Part shown: positions 45,401 to 56,156 of the stretch, one piece after another
How the letters are laid out: every line of letters begins with the position of its first letter
Position numbering within the stretch: position 1 is the stretch's first letter
Assembly: GCA_964019165.1 (NCBI GenBank)
Contig: OZ025279.1
Location: 4,729,602-4,793,601 of the forward strand
Direction of reading: 5' to 3'
Source: Mastigias papua
Lineage: Eukaryota > Cnidaria > Scyphozoa > Rhizostomeae > Mastigiidae
DNA length: 64,000 nt
The notes under the pieces: generated by a model
Told to the model about the DNA's origin: nothing
Seen by the model: only the letters and a program-made list of their open reading frames with translations
The model's database searches: none
Translations under genes and position numbers: made by a program

Positions 45401-47536
45401 TTTGCTACTATAGAACTGCTAACTTTACTCAGAACTTAGATTCATCTGCGTAATCAAACAATACTTGAGTTACTATTAACAAACTATGATTAGCAATGCA
45501 TGAGGTTGTGTTTTTCGGCTCTCTCTGCTATGCCTTACAATGCATTAAAATTTACAGCTCGAGGTATTGCTAAATAAAAAAAATTTCGAAAAAATTATGG
45601 ACTTTTGGCTAATGAGACTTTGAATGAAAGATCAGCAAATGAGGTAATGTGTATTTCTGTAACAACAATGACTAATCTTTATGTATCTTGTGTTTTTTAT
45701 TTCTTGTACGCTGTAAGACTTAGAAGTATGTAAAAAGAAACAAAGACTAAGATGAAACGTTTTCTACGTTTTTGAAACAATAGAAAAGTAAAAAGCTGCA
45801 TTTTGAGAAAGAGGAACATTTCTTGGCATGCAATGAGTTTACTTGTACGATCTTCTGTAAGCTACCTGCATTCTCTATTGCTCTGAATGATGTAAGCAGT
45901 AAATATTCATAAATTTCAAGGAGTGTGATGAATTGTCAAGGGAAAATTCCCATTTTCAAGGAGTTTCGAGTGCCCTTGAAATGAAATTTCAAATTCAAGC
46001 ACTTTTCAAGGAATTCAGGACCTGTACGAGCCCTGCACTGTGCCAATATCTACAGTTCCTTATCCCTTCATTCTCTGAAAAGCATAGGTATATTCTTTGA
46101 ATCCTCCTTTTTCGCAAAATTCTTCAATACTGTACTTGAAGACTTTCATACATCGTGAAAATGGTTGCAACATTTATTCTGAAATGGGGCCATGTTGAAA
46201 AATGTAAACATTGCGCAATGTTTCTTCAAGAATGATGAATACAAATTTTTCCCGCCAAAATTATTGAAAATAAGATCGCGGGCGGCGGAAACAATCTGAA
46301 AAAACTTGGGGCCTAACAAAATTAAATCTATTTCTAACTGTCTTTTTAAATGTCTAATCGTACATGTTAATCTTTGAAAAGATAACTAGAGATATCCTTG
46401 TCTTCAGCAGCCAGCAAAAGCCGCAATGAGAGGATGATCCGCTAACACAAAACGGCCACTAGTTATTTTCGTGTGCAGTTCTGGCCCACATCAGCTGCAA
46501 AGCTGCTTGCTTGCTTGTCCCATCCCCATAAAGCTTGAATGGAAGAGCTGAAGCACTTGTACCTGTTTTTTCCTGAGTAAAAAATACCAGCAGTGATTCC
46601 AAAGAGAGGCAAGAGCAAAAATGAGGTACTGCGTATTTCTGTAACAACAATGACTAATCTTTATGTATCTTGTGTTTTTTATTTCTTGTACGCTGTAAGA
46701 CTTAGAAGTATGTAAAAAGAGACAAAGACTAATGTGCATATTTGTAATGGCATCCTTTTCCCAAATATTGCTAGTGGGTAAACTTTTTCGATAAGATGAC
46801 TTGTTTGTTTGGTAAACAAAGACAACTGTGGATAATGGCAGGGACATTGGAATCGGGAGGCCAGAGGTGTCACAGCTCCCACTTTAGCAAACTATGCAAA
46901 AGTGCCCCTTTGAAGCCTAATATGGGCATGGTAATGTGCCCCTTTTAGGACTTGGCCCCCCACTTTTTATATGCTTCCTACATCCCTGGATAATGGATAA
47001 AAATATCCAGGATGTGAATAGTACCTAAAATACTTAAGAGTTTTGATCGGTAAAATGAATAGCTTACCCATCTCAGTCGTTCATGGCATTATGGCTGCCT
47101 TGGCTACTGCAATTGATGATGAGGGACCCTCTGAATGGGTCCAGGTTTGATTAGAAATAAAAGTAGCCAGTTATTTGAAGCACATGTACCTGTCTTTTCT
47201 TGAGTAAAAATTACCATCAGTGATTCCAAAGAGCGACAGCTAGTGCACGTGCTTAGGCCAAAAATGATGCTTGATTTGAAACATGGTTTTCTCGAGATCA
47301 GAGTAACTTATTGATAATCCAGACGACAGATTTTTCCCCCAACGTGTGCAGATCGAGTTCAAAGTTTGAATGTCGCTGAGCGATGTTCCGCGTGAATGCC
47401 CCGAAGGAAATTGGCCCTGCACCCTACGGTCGCAGTTTCTCCATCGACTTCTAATGGTGTGAAGCTAATTTGTATCAAATCAACATGGCGAAAATCCGAA
47501 CGATTTCAGCCAATCAGAAGATTAGTCCACTCTGTT
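42405..47536. mobile_element. 5.1-kb foldback element with 1.8-kb inverted arms
   Basis: Coordinates on the two arms sum to 89941 throughout (for example 43059/46882 and 42519/47422). Arms span about 42405-44194 and 45747-47536, with a 1552-bp centre. The ends read AACAGAGTGGAATAATC and its near complement. Flanks GTGAGATAT (left) and GTAAGATAT (right, 47537-47545) look like a 9-bp target duplication with one change; the unoccupied relative at about 60.54 kb has a single GTGAGATAT. Long TIRs with about 9-bp duplications suggest a Mutator-like non-autonomous element. ORFs up to 118 codons in the arms occur in mirror copies and have no known domain. No transposase seen. Confidence 0.85.
45640..45746 (+). 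repeat. third copy of an arm segment at the edge of the foldback centre
   Basis: GAGGTAATG-GTATTTCTGTAAC through to CAAAGACTAA repeats the segment at 46623-46735 in direct orientation (and 43206-43318 inverted). The right arm's inner boundary falls directly after it. Confidence 0.75.
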
Positions 47537-47545
47537 GTAAGATAT

Positions 47546-47915
47546 GAGGTTTTGCACATTTTTAGCTTGATCGGTCTTCTGAATCCCAAAATATGAACGT
47601 TTCTATTTCACCCTGTTTATTGTAATCTGGCAGCCCCCATTACAATAAAAAAGCAATATTTTATCGTCAAAACACTCTATCATCGCAAATGATGTGTCAT
47701 TTTGACTAGAATTTTCCGCTCTTTTCACTTAAAAAGTTATTTGACCAAATAAATCTTAAGACAGAGAAGCCAATTGGACAACATGATCTTTTTCATCCAT
47801 TTCCCCCTGTGGCTTTGTCGCTAAGTCCCACACGACAATATCTGAATTTTTCAAAAATAACTGGATCATAAATTATTTGTGGTTTAAAAATTGGGATGGG
47901 ATTTAAAAGTATCTC
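47546..47915 (+). repeat. interspersed repeat X, right part after the foldback insertion
   Basis: Continues repeat X from GAGGTTT; homologous in reverse to about 60178-60538, with conserved stretches such as TTCTATTTCACCC, ATTGGACAACATGATC and ATAAATTATTTGTGGTT. Confidence 0.78.
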
Positions 47916-47929
47916 AGTATATATAGAAA

Positions 47930-48237
47930 ATAGAAAGCGCACTAAAAGATCATTGCTTTCGGCACAGGCTCGACTGCTTAACCCAAATGTGTAATTGTGG
48001 TGCTGCAAAGGAGGATAACGAGCACTACCTCCTGCACTGCCCCAAGTTCGACTTAATACGTGCGTATCTCTTCGGTCAACTCTCAGAAATCCCTGCCTTG
48101 GACATTGATGGTATGAACTCTAAAATCTTATGCAGCCTCCTTTTGTATGGATGTTCACAATTGGATACTGTTACCAATAGGATGATTCTCGATGCCACAA
48201 TATCGTACATTAAGAAAACTAGGCGTTTTCAATAAAT
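47930..48237 (+). pseudogene. jockey-like LINE C-terminal zinc-knuckle fragment
   Basis: The open reading CNCGAAKEDNEHYLLHCPKF is the Cys/His motif that ends many jockey/I-type LINE ORF2 proteins (CxCG...ED..HYLLHCP). It is followed by about 50 residues to TAA 48235. There is no RT upstream, because the interspersed repeat precedes it. 3' fragment only. Confidence 0.65.
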
Positions 48238-48578
48238 ATTCAACATAAGTAAGTTACAGCAGCCTATCTTTTTTTTCTTTTTTGTTTTTGTTCTCCAAAG
48301 CCCTGGTCGAACCGATCGAGCACTTTCGATTTTTCCTTAACACCTTATATCCCTAGTAAATTTTTTGAAATTGCCTAACGAAGGGTAGGGTGCTTGGTTG
48401 GATTGTCCAAGGCTTTACTGAACGTTTGTTTTATATACAGTTTCTTTTTCATTGAAAATGTCATATTATTGTAAGTGTCTCTCATAGCAGGGACACGATG
48501 ACTTCGAGTCTTTTCCTGCTGTGAGAGGCACAGATAAATGTATCTGTATGTTAGTTGTAGTTGTGTTTTTCTTTTCAA

Positions 48579-49000
48579 ATCTATTTACAAAAATAGAAAA
48601 TGTGTAATCGATGTTTTTAAATGCCAAAATGGACTAGCACCAGGAATTTTTTATGAATACTTCAAAGTAATTCAATATCAAAAAGATACTCGTGGAAATA
48701 GCACTAGTCTTCTTCTTCCAACGGTTCGCACTGAAGCTGGCCGTAAGTCATTCCTCTTCCAATGATCAAAATTATTCAACAAGCTGCCAGATGTATTGAA
48801 AAAGGAAAGATCTTTCGTAATATTCAAAGGAAGATGTAATGAACTTGACTGGAAAGTTTAAGCTTTTACTTTTACTTCGTAAGCCGGTAATTACACATAC
48901 TTCATTTTTTAAGTATTTTAGATTTTAGTTCCAACAGAACCTTCATTGATAGCAGCTTTTTAGCTGACCAAGCTATCCTGTATAAATATAGATTATTATT
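48579..49000 (+). pseudogene. CR1/jockey-like LINE C-terminus and 3' tail
   Basis: Reads VIDVFKCQNGLAPGIFYEYF, TRGNSTSLLLPTVRTEAGRKSF, then after one stop KLFNKLPDVLKKERSFVIFK, the standard post-RT block of CR1/jockey LINEs. The 3' UTR ends GATTATTATTATAAATTATC near 49000, where the 3' end of minus-strand element C begins. Confidence 0.7.
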
Positions 49001-49009
49001 ATAAATTAT

Positions 49010-52000
49010 CATCACAGCTGTTGATGTAGTTTGCTTGGTATACTTGGTAAATATCAAGCCACTACCTGTAGCCTCAGATTTGCAGCACAAAGCGAAGAGT
49101 TCTTGCAGTTCCTAGTAGGCAGGCTTTCTGTAAAATTCAAAAGGTAATGTTTGGACTGATGGCATTCAGCCAGTTCTTGAAGCTTTTTGACAGGGTGCCA
49201 AGGGCTCCAATGATAACGGGGATGACTTTGGCTTTACTGCAATTCCCTATTCTCATCAGCTCCCACTTCAAGTCATTATATCTCTCGAGTTTCTCTTTTT
49301 CTTTTTCTTGTATCCTAATATCAAATGGGCAGGCAACATCGATAATCATACAAGTTCCTTTTGTTTGTCAAGGATTACAATGTAAGGTTTATTATGCTTC
49401 AGCTCTTTATCCGTCTGTATCTTGCAGTCCCAAAATATTTTTACCCTCTCACTTTCTGCCACAGACTCTGGCTTATGCCCATATCACTTCTCTGCATAGG
49501 ATAAATCGTTTACTTTACACAATTCCCAATGTATTACTTTGGCAATAACATCATGTCTTCATTCTTTGTACTGCCTTTGAGCAAGTTGTTTACACTATGG
49601 CACAATATGTGCTACAGTATCGTCACGTTCCCCACAAAGTCTACAAAGAGGGTTGGCTTCCGTCTTATCAATGTGGTGCTGGGTTGATTTAGTTCTTAAA
49701 GCTTGCTCTTGAGCAGCCATCAACATCTCCTCTGTTGCTTTCCTTAGGTTTCCGATCTTTAGCCAATCTCATATCTGTTTATCTCTGAATTCAGTTTTCT
49801 TGAAGAAAAGGCTATGCATAGCTTTATTATCAAAGTTTCTATTCACTCTTGGTTAATTTCTTGCTTTGTTTTAGCTTGATCAATATCTTCTTCTTTCACT
49901 ACTGCTTTCAGCATTGGCTCATCACTTTCAATGGTGCATTTTTACAGATTATTCTTCTTTATTAGGACACAGTCCTAACCACTGATCATTCCCCTACCTC
50001 CCTCAGACCTTTTAACATAAAGTCTGTCTATGTCCCCTCTTTTATGGAACATGTTGTGTATTGTCAAAAGCTTTCATGTTTTCCTATCCAGTTCTTTAAT
50101 TTCACTTAAATTTCACTTGATTATCCCTACACTGTATCTGAGAATTGAAATAGCTCGACAATTAATTCCATTTACAACATTCTTGCTATTAAGTTTCAGG
50201 ATCTTCCTAACTCTCCTTGTATATTCCCTCTTAAGATTATCCTTGATGTTTTTGTATTTTATGATGTAAGCTTCCAATACACCAAGGTACACATGCCCAC
50301 CCTCCGTATCAACCTCTTTGATCAGCTCGCCTGATGGAATTTCATTTCCTTTACATTTGCACATCTTCCCTCTTTTCATCACTAGAACACCACATCTGCT
50401 CACACCATATTGCATGCAGATATCATTGCTAAAAACACGTACAGTATTGACTAACATGCCAAGCTCCTTTTCATTCATACCAAAAAGCTTCAGATCATCC
50501 ATATATAGTAGGTGATTTATAGACATTTCTTCCTTTCCAAGTTCATCACCAGCCTTGACTCGTCGTAGAATAAATGACATTGGGATTAAGCTTATTACAA
50601 ATACGAGTGGTGACAGGCTATCACCTTGGAAAATTTCTCGTTTAACTTATACTTCTCCTACAGACACTCCATCTGCAGTAAGTTCAATCTTCCAATTTGT
50701 CATGCTATTCGTGAGTAAAACCTTGAAGTTATCAGCAACTTGAAAAATATCAAGGCACTTTAATACCCATGAATGCGGGACCATATCAAAGGCCCTCTTG
50801 TAATCAATCCATCCCATTGCTAGTCCAGTGTGTCGCCTCTAGCAGCTCTTAATAATCAATTTGTCTATGAGCAGTTCATCTTTTGTACCTCGGGACCTTT
50901 TGCGACATCCTTTCTGTTCAAAAGGTAATAAGTGATTAGCTTCAAGATGATCATAGATCTCTTCGTATAAAACACCAGTGAGTACTTTCCACAGCATTGA
51001 CAAACAGGTAATGGGTCTATAGTTCACTACATCAGGTTCTTTCTTTGTATCCTTCATTATAAGAACTTTTAGTCCTTTAGCTAACCATTCCGGGACACAT
51101 CCTGATGGTAAGCAGCTATTTAACATAGTTACAAGAGGACAGTGAAGAGATGTTATATTCTTGATCTAATATCTCTGGACACCATCTGGACCTGGTGACT
51201 TCCAATTTGACGTTTACTACAGCTGTTTTCTGAATGACTCAATAGAAATACTATAGTTATGCTGCTGGTATGTCTTATCGTAAACTTCTTTTTCAACAGA
51301 TTCAATCCACTCTCTGTGATTATGCTTAATTTCTTTCTCCCAAATCTCTTTCCAGAATGTTTTAGTTCCAATTGCATCAGGAATCATATCATTACTTCTC
51401 TCTTTTCCTTCTAATCGTTCAAAGAACATTTTCTGATTATTACTATACAATCTATTTTGTTGGTATTGATTGACCCTACCCTCATACCTCTTGATCTTTG
51501 CACATTTAGCTGTAACTCGCTGTTTTAGTTCTTCCATCACTGTCCTAAGACCTTTTTGTTTTATTATATATTTATTCCATAGTCTCTTTTTGGTGGCTTC
51601 ACTTTTCAGCGTTTTACTCTGCAACGCTTCAAGATTGCTAATTTCCTTCCTTAATTCTATAATTTGACCATTTAAACATCTTTCCACCAAGGCTCTGTCT
51701 TTCCTCTATATTTCAGCTTCTACCTAATAAAGAGGATCTTTCTCTCGACGTTTGCTGCTGCTATTAGAATATTAATATATTGTGATAAATTTTTCTTCTC
51801 CAGATATGGAATAATCTTGTCCACATTGGATGTAACGTGCCTCAATTTCTTCCTGTCTACAAACCTCAGGTTCATAGGTCTCCAAATATTTCCATTGAGC
51901 TCATTTACCATCATTTCAAACACTTTTATGTCATCATCTCCAAGAACATCTGCTTTCATATTTTCTTTTGCTACAGCTTCACTCCAATTGCCACTATCCC

Positions 52001-52790
52001 CAAACCCCAGACAATCGAAATTTCCAATATCTTCATTCAGCCAACTATCACCCAGTTCAATCCATAGTTCATCATTTCAATCTGTGTGACTGTTCTGCCA
52101 TCAACATCACTTTCCACATTAGTAACTGTATGGCTTTGACAATTATTTTCTGATTCTATCTCTCTGTTTAGTTCTTCTAACTCCAATTCAGAAATCTACC
52201 CATTTGTCTTTACAACAAGAGCCTGTCCCACCAGCTTTTGTTCACTCAGCTCAAATAACCCCATTTCATTCCAGATCTTATGCATTCGTTTACGGTATCC
52301 ACGTACTTTAGGTTACTTTTCAAATAGCACCTCATTACAATCTTGTTCAGCTCCTTTGTCCAATTAGTTCTGCTTGTACTTCCGCTCTTCTTAGGTAACT
52401 TTGATACCTCAGTAATAGAAGTGTTGCCAAAAACTCCTATACCGGGGGGCTCGGGCACCATCACACTTCCCGTAGGCAGTTCAGGTCCCCCCTGATGCGT
52501 TATTTCATTTGTAGTTTGATCCATTACAAAGGAGATGGTTGATAGAGGGTTGTCCTTTCCTAGTGCTTTTGTGACACCATCACTAGGCCAGGTATGCCGC
52601 CCTGGTCACCAAACCAGAATTTATGACCCTGGGCGGAGATCCTTGCGAATTTAAGGTTGAACTACCACCAGTGTTTTAATCGAGACACCAACTCTAGGAG
52701 GGTTGTCAACCAAGGCTTAAGAGTCCCTACCACCCATGAAACCGACTAACCCGGTATTTCAAGGTCTCGAGGAAATAGATTAGTATTATT
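49010..52790 (-). mobile_element. RLE-type LINE, element C (decayed, 5' ribozyme lost)
   Basis: Minus-strand relative of elements A and B. The leader (about 52790-52525) keeps the TTTGTGACACCATCACTA box shared with element B and one leader hairpin (52725-52731 with 52697-52702), but starts just downstream of where the ribozyme would be. The 3' end (about 49010) sits on the (TTA)n tail of the CR1/jockey-like fragment. The 5' side touches AATAATAATACTAATC at the 3' end of element D. Confidence 0.78.
49070..52524 (-). pseudogene. RLE-type LINE polyprotein, element C
   Basis: Pieces in order on the minus strand: N-terminal Myb-like domain after MDQTTNE (52524-52246, TNWTKELNKIVMRCY); linker pieces (51959-51720, 51690-51217); RT blocks SCLPSGCVPEWLAKGLKVLI, VNYRPITCLSMLWKVL and LPFEQKGCRKRSRGTKDELL (51126-50839); catalytic HLLYMDDLKLFG and ISILRYSVGIIK (50580-50113); zinc knuckle CRLCGERDDTVAHIV near 49630; endonuclease C-terminus MIIDVACPFD...VIPVIIGALGTLSK (49349-49137); final block ACLLGTARTLRFVLQI ending near 49087. 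Many frameshifts and stops. It is the same lineage as element B, with the YMDD box that B has lost. Confidence 0.82.
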
Positions 52791-52799
52791 ATTATCTAT

Positions 52800-53167
52800 A
52801 TTAAACATTGTGTTCAGGCTGTTGTTATTGCCGTCAGTTCTACTATTAAGCGAGTCATAACAAATGACCAAAGGCCAATAGAATCTGCTATCTCCTATAT
52901 TTCTAGCACTTTCCTTAAAATTCTGGCAGTTCCCAATAAAGCAGCCTTCTGCGTCACTCCGACACTGCATGTTATCCCTAAGTTTTCAATCCATCTGTCA
53001 AACTCTTTGGTGATACATCCAAGAGCTCCTATCACTATAGGCACGACTTCAAGCATTCCCCTTTTTCTCCATTCTCTGTACATTCTTTGCCTATATCCCC
53101 TGATAGTTTCTCCTTCTTCATCAAATGGCCTACATTTGTAAAAACATTCCATGGCTACTTTGTTCAC
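52800..53167 (-). pseudogene. RLE-type LINE, element D: C-terminal fragment
   Basis: 90-codon open frame ending the protein: YREWRKRGMLEVVPIVIGAL, CITKEFDRWIENLG, then TQKAALLGTARILRKVLEI and a stop at 52895, matching the ends of elements B and C. The 3' UTR runs to an AATAATAATACTAATC array at about 52776-52800. It is upstream of and in the same orientation as element C, so D and C form a head-to-tail pair on the minus strand. Confidence 0.8.
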
Positions 53168-53340
53168 CTCCTTACTCCATTTAGTGTTAATAAAAGTATA
53201 AGCACCTAACTACTAAATCGCAAAAACACACATTAAAGCAACTTAAGATGACTGATGCCCCTTTCGAAGGAATCAAATAAGTATCTCATTTGCTGCGCTC
53301 AAAGCTGAAAAACCAATATCTTTCCCACCCTTCCACCAGT

Positions 53341-54497
53341 ACTTTCAATCAAGATCGGTATGTATCCAAAAGCTTCCGGGGCTTTGCTAAAAATGTTGGT
53401 TTCAGCAGTGCTGCCTTCTTTCTCACGTGATCATTGCACTCAATTCTTTATCAAAAGGTTTTCTGTCCTTCTTCCTTACAAGAAATTTACCATGCGACAC
53501 TGGATTCCTTCATTCAACCAATCTTCTTTTTCTTTCGATCAATCCCTCCTTCTTATGCCAAAGTCACTCAAGTTATTCGTAGAATTAAGTCTTCTGGCTC
53601 ACCTTGTCAATTGGATAAGATCTCCATTATCCTTTTCAAGAGATGCCCATACCTCAGGACATTTTTGACGGAGATTATCCGCATTATTTGGGAATCAGGA
53701 CGGGTTCCATTTGAATGGAAGAAAGCTTGTACCGTTCTGGTGCACAATAAATGCGCTACAGCGATGATCCTGCAAACTTCCTACATATGACTTTCGAATC
53801 TGTTCCTCTTAAAGTCTTCACTCCATGTCTACCTGATTCTATTTTTTTCTTTCTTAGTAAAACTAAATTCATTGAATCGGAAATTCAAAAAGGGTTTACT
53901 CCAAAACTTTCAGGGGTACTCGAGCACACTTCCATGATGGCATCCATTATTGATAAGGTACGAATAAAACAACGCTCAGTAGTCATAACTCTCGTAGACC
54001 TGAAAAATGCTTCTGGAGAAGTACACGACAATCTCATCAAAGCGGTTCTTAATCATCACCATGTACCGCCGACTATACAAGCTTTAATATCTTATCTTTA
54101 CGACAACATTCAAACTTCCATCATTACCGATAACTTTATCTCCCCCGCTATTCCAGATGGCCGAAGCGTCCTTCAAGGAGACTGCCTCACCCCCCTGCTT
54201 TTCAACATGTGCTTCAATACATTTATTCACTTCATCAAGCAAGAGAAGTACAAACAACACGGTTTCTCTACTCATGATGCAACTGATCGTCTCTTTAAGC
54301 CTATCCACCGGTTCCAATTTGCAGATGATGCAGCGGTCGTTGCAACTAGCGAACGTGAAAATCAGCTCCTTTTAAACTGCTTCACCAAATGGTGCCAATG
54401 GGTGGATATGATTGTAAGGGCTAATAAATGCGTCACTTTTGGAATTAAGACTTTTTCCTACCGCTCTTTACGATTTCAGCCTAAACTCTTCATTATA
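53341..54497 (+). pseudogene. R2-like LINE, copy 5: RT core fragment
   Basis: Covers the region from before RT block 1 to just past the active site. Blocks include PPSYAKVTQVIRRIKSSGSP, RCPYLRTFLTEIIRIIW and WKKACTVLVHNK (up to 53750), then after a frameshift DDPANF...TFESVPLKVF, VVITLVDLKNASGEVHD (F-to-S next to motif A), RSVLQGDCLTPLLFN and RFQFADDAAVVA. The equivalent reading stops abruptly at 54497 (RFQPKLFI), where unrelated sequence begins. No zinc-finger or endonuclease part: truncated at both ends. Confidence 0.85.
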
Positions 54498-54585
54498 GGG
54501 GTATATCTATGACAAAATTCAATGAACCAGAATCAGTCTTACAACGATTCAAGAATGCGGATTTTTGTCTGAAATTCACTTTATT

Positions 54586-54815
54586 GTTTGGAATTCAACT
54601 AAATTTGGCATATTTTGACGACATTGAAATATGTCGAATTGAACTGAAGTCCAAACAGAAATGCAAATTACACTGTCGGTGCTCGTTTTTGTTTGAAATT
54701 CAGCTCAATTTGGCATAATTTGATGACACTGAAATATGCCGAATTGAACTGAATTCCAAACAAACAAGCGAATTACACTTTCGGTGCTCGTTTTTGTTTG
54801 GAATTCAATTCAACG
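54586..54815. repeat. tandem imperfect hairpins, 105-bp period
   Basis: Two units (54586-54656 and 54691-54761) are each an imperfect palindrome of about 70 bp: GTTTGGAATTCA... paired with ...GAACTGAANTCCAAAC. They are separated by a spacer with TCGGTGCTCG. The left half of a third unit starts at 54796. Spacing is 105 bp. No coding. Confidence 0.72.
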
Positions 54816-55043
54816 TAATGTGGACCTCAACTTTGAGTCTATTTATGGTTTCTACTGGGAAGTATATAGTGGCTAGGCCAATGTAATAAAAGTTATAATG
54901 TATCAGAAATTTGGTATCTACAGACAGGATTACAATTGTTTACCGGAAGTAGTATAGGTGAAGATTGTTGAGGATGATGACAGGGCGCAGAGATGGTAGA
55001 AAGTACAAACAGAAGCCTTATCTAAATGGCCCGTCATGTTTAC

Positions 55044-55430
55044 TTGCGAGTAAACGGCTTTAACCAAGTATTCTGTGTGCATTTTGCAGTTAATTTTTTG
55101 CGTCCATGAAGCTCTGAATTTCTTTTGGGGTCTTGACTGCAAGCATAGTTTAAACTTAGGGACAAGCAGAATTTACAAACCGAACGTTTATCTTCAATCG
55201 ATTTGGAAATGGAGACTCATTAGAAGATTGTTCTGTCAACAATTTCACTCAGAGGAGGAAAGTCAAAAATATTTGCCTATCTTTTTCTATTTTGCCCCCA
55301 CGTGTTACTGCAACTCGTTAAAGATTCGTCTAGCATTGTGGATATTCTTTCAGGACAACAATATTTTCCAAGCAAATACTTTGTAATTTTTACTGCAAAC
55401 AGACTACATGGTTAAAGCCGTTTACTCGCC
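55044..55430. mobile_element. short TIR element (about 390 bp)
   Basis: Ends GCGAGTAAACGGCTTTAACCA (55044-55064) and its exact complement (55410-55430); no transposase. Its right end overlaps the 3' end of the HIRAN reading frame. Confidence 0.6.
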
Positions 55431-55908
55431 GATCGACTGCCATTAGCTGTTTTGGCTGATGCCCAATATTTTTCTTCATGCATTTTGGCCTTTCTCACTC
55501 CAGGTCCGGCCTCCTCCGGTAGCTCCTTCTCAATCCTTGAAAACGTGCCTACAAGCACCTGCTTTTCCATTGATGGTTCCTCGTACATTTCATTGGCAAG
55601 ATTAAGATACCGATGCAAAAGTTCTTAGTTTCTCTTAGTTCCAATCAGTTTGGCTGTTACAATACAAGGAACTTCAAGACCACCTTGAAATAACACAGAT
55701 CGTTGGTAGTGTCTTCCGGAAACTTCAGCAGTAACCACTGCTCCCCGATCGAGCAAAAACTTTGTAATCCGAGAAAGTTCCAATGGCAAATGACCAACTG
55801 TCTGCCAGTCGGCTCCTACCTCACCGAGGAAGGTTTTGATTGCAAATAAATCAAATGGGTTGTTCAACTCATATACACAGGACAAAACGTGATTCTCTCG
55901 AGGTGTTC
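55412..55908 (-). pseudogene. HIRAN-domain protein fragment with an in-frame stop
   Basis: The minus-strand frame reads PRENHVLSCVYELNNPFDLF, TVGHLPLELSRITKFLLDRG and FQGGLEVPC. This is the HIRAN pattern (substrate 3'-DNA-end/nucleic-acid binding fold, as in HLTF-type helicases): PRENHV, N-P-D-AI and VGHLP..S...FL..G. After TAA at 55625-55627 the same frame continues (ELLHRYLNLANEMYEEP...) to 55412. One nonsense change separates the parts, and no ATG precedes the first. Stand-alone HIRAN proteins linked to mobile elements are common in some invertebrate genomes as I recall, so a transposon origin is possible. Confidence 0.65.
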
Positions 55909-56156
55909 AGTACTTTTAATACACATGAAACCCACGTATTGCAGTCACAGACTTAACGACTTTGTCCATCTTGACAAACTCAACTCAAATTAAATCTATT
56001 GATTCCAAACTGCAAAAGCCGCGTTACCTTGGCTGTTTAGCGGAGTTGACGTGAACAGAAAGAACAATAAAACAACCCGTCCTATGTTTGTAGACGTCAG
56101 TTCCTGAAACTGAGCTGTCTCTGCTACCTTCATTTAGTAATAATCATTCAGCTGAT

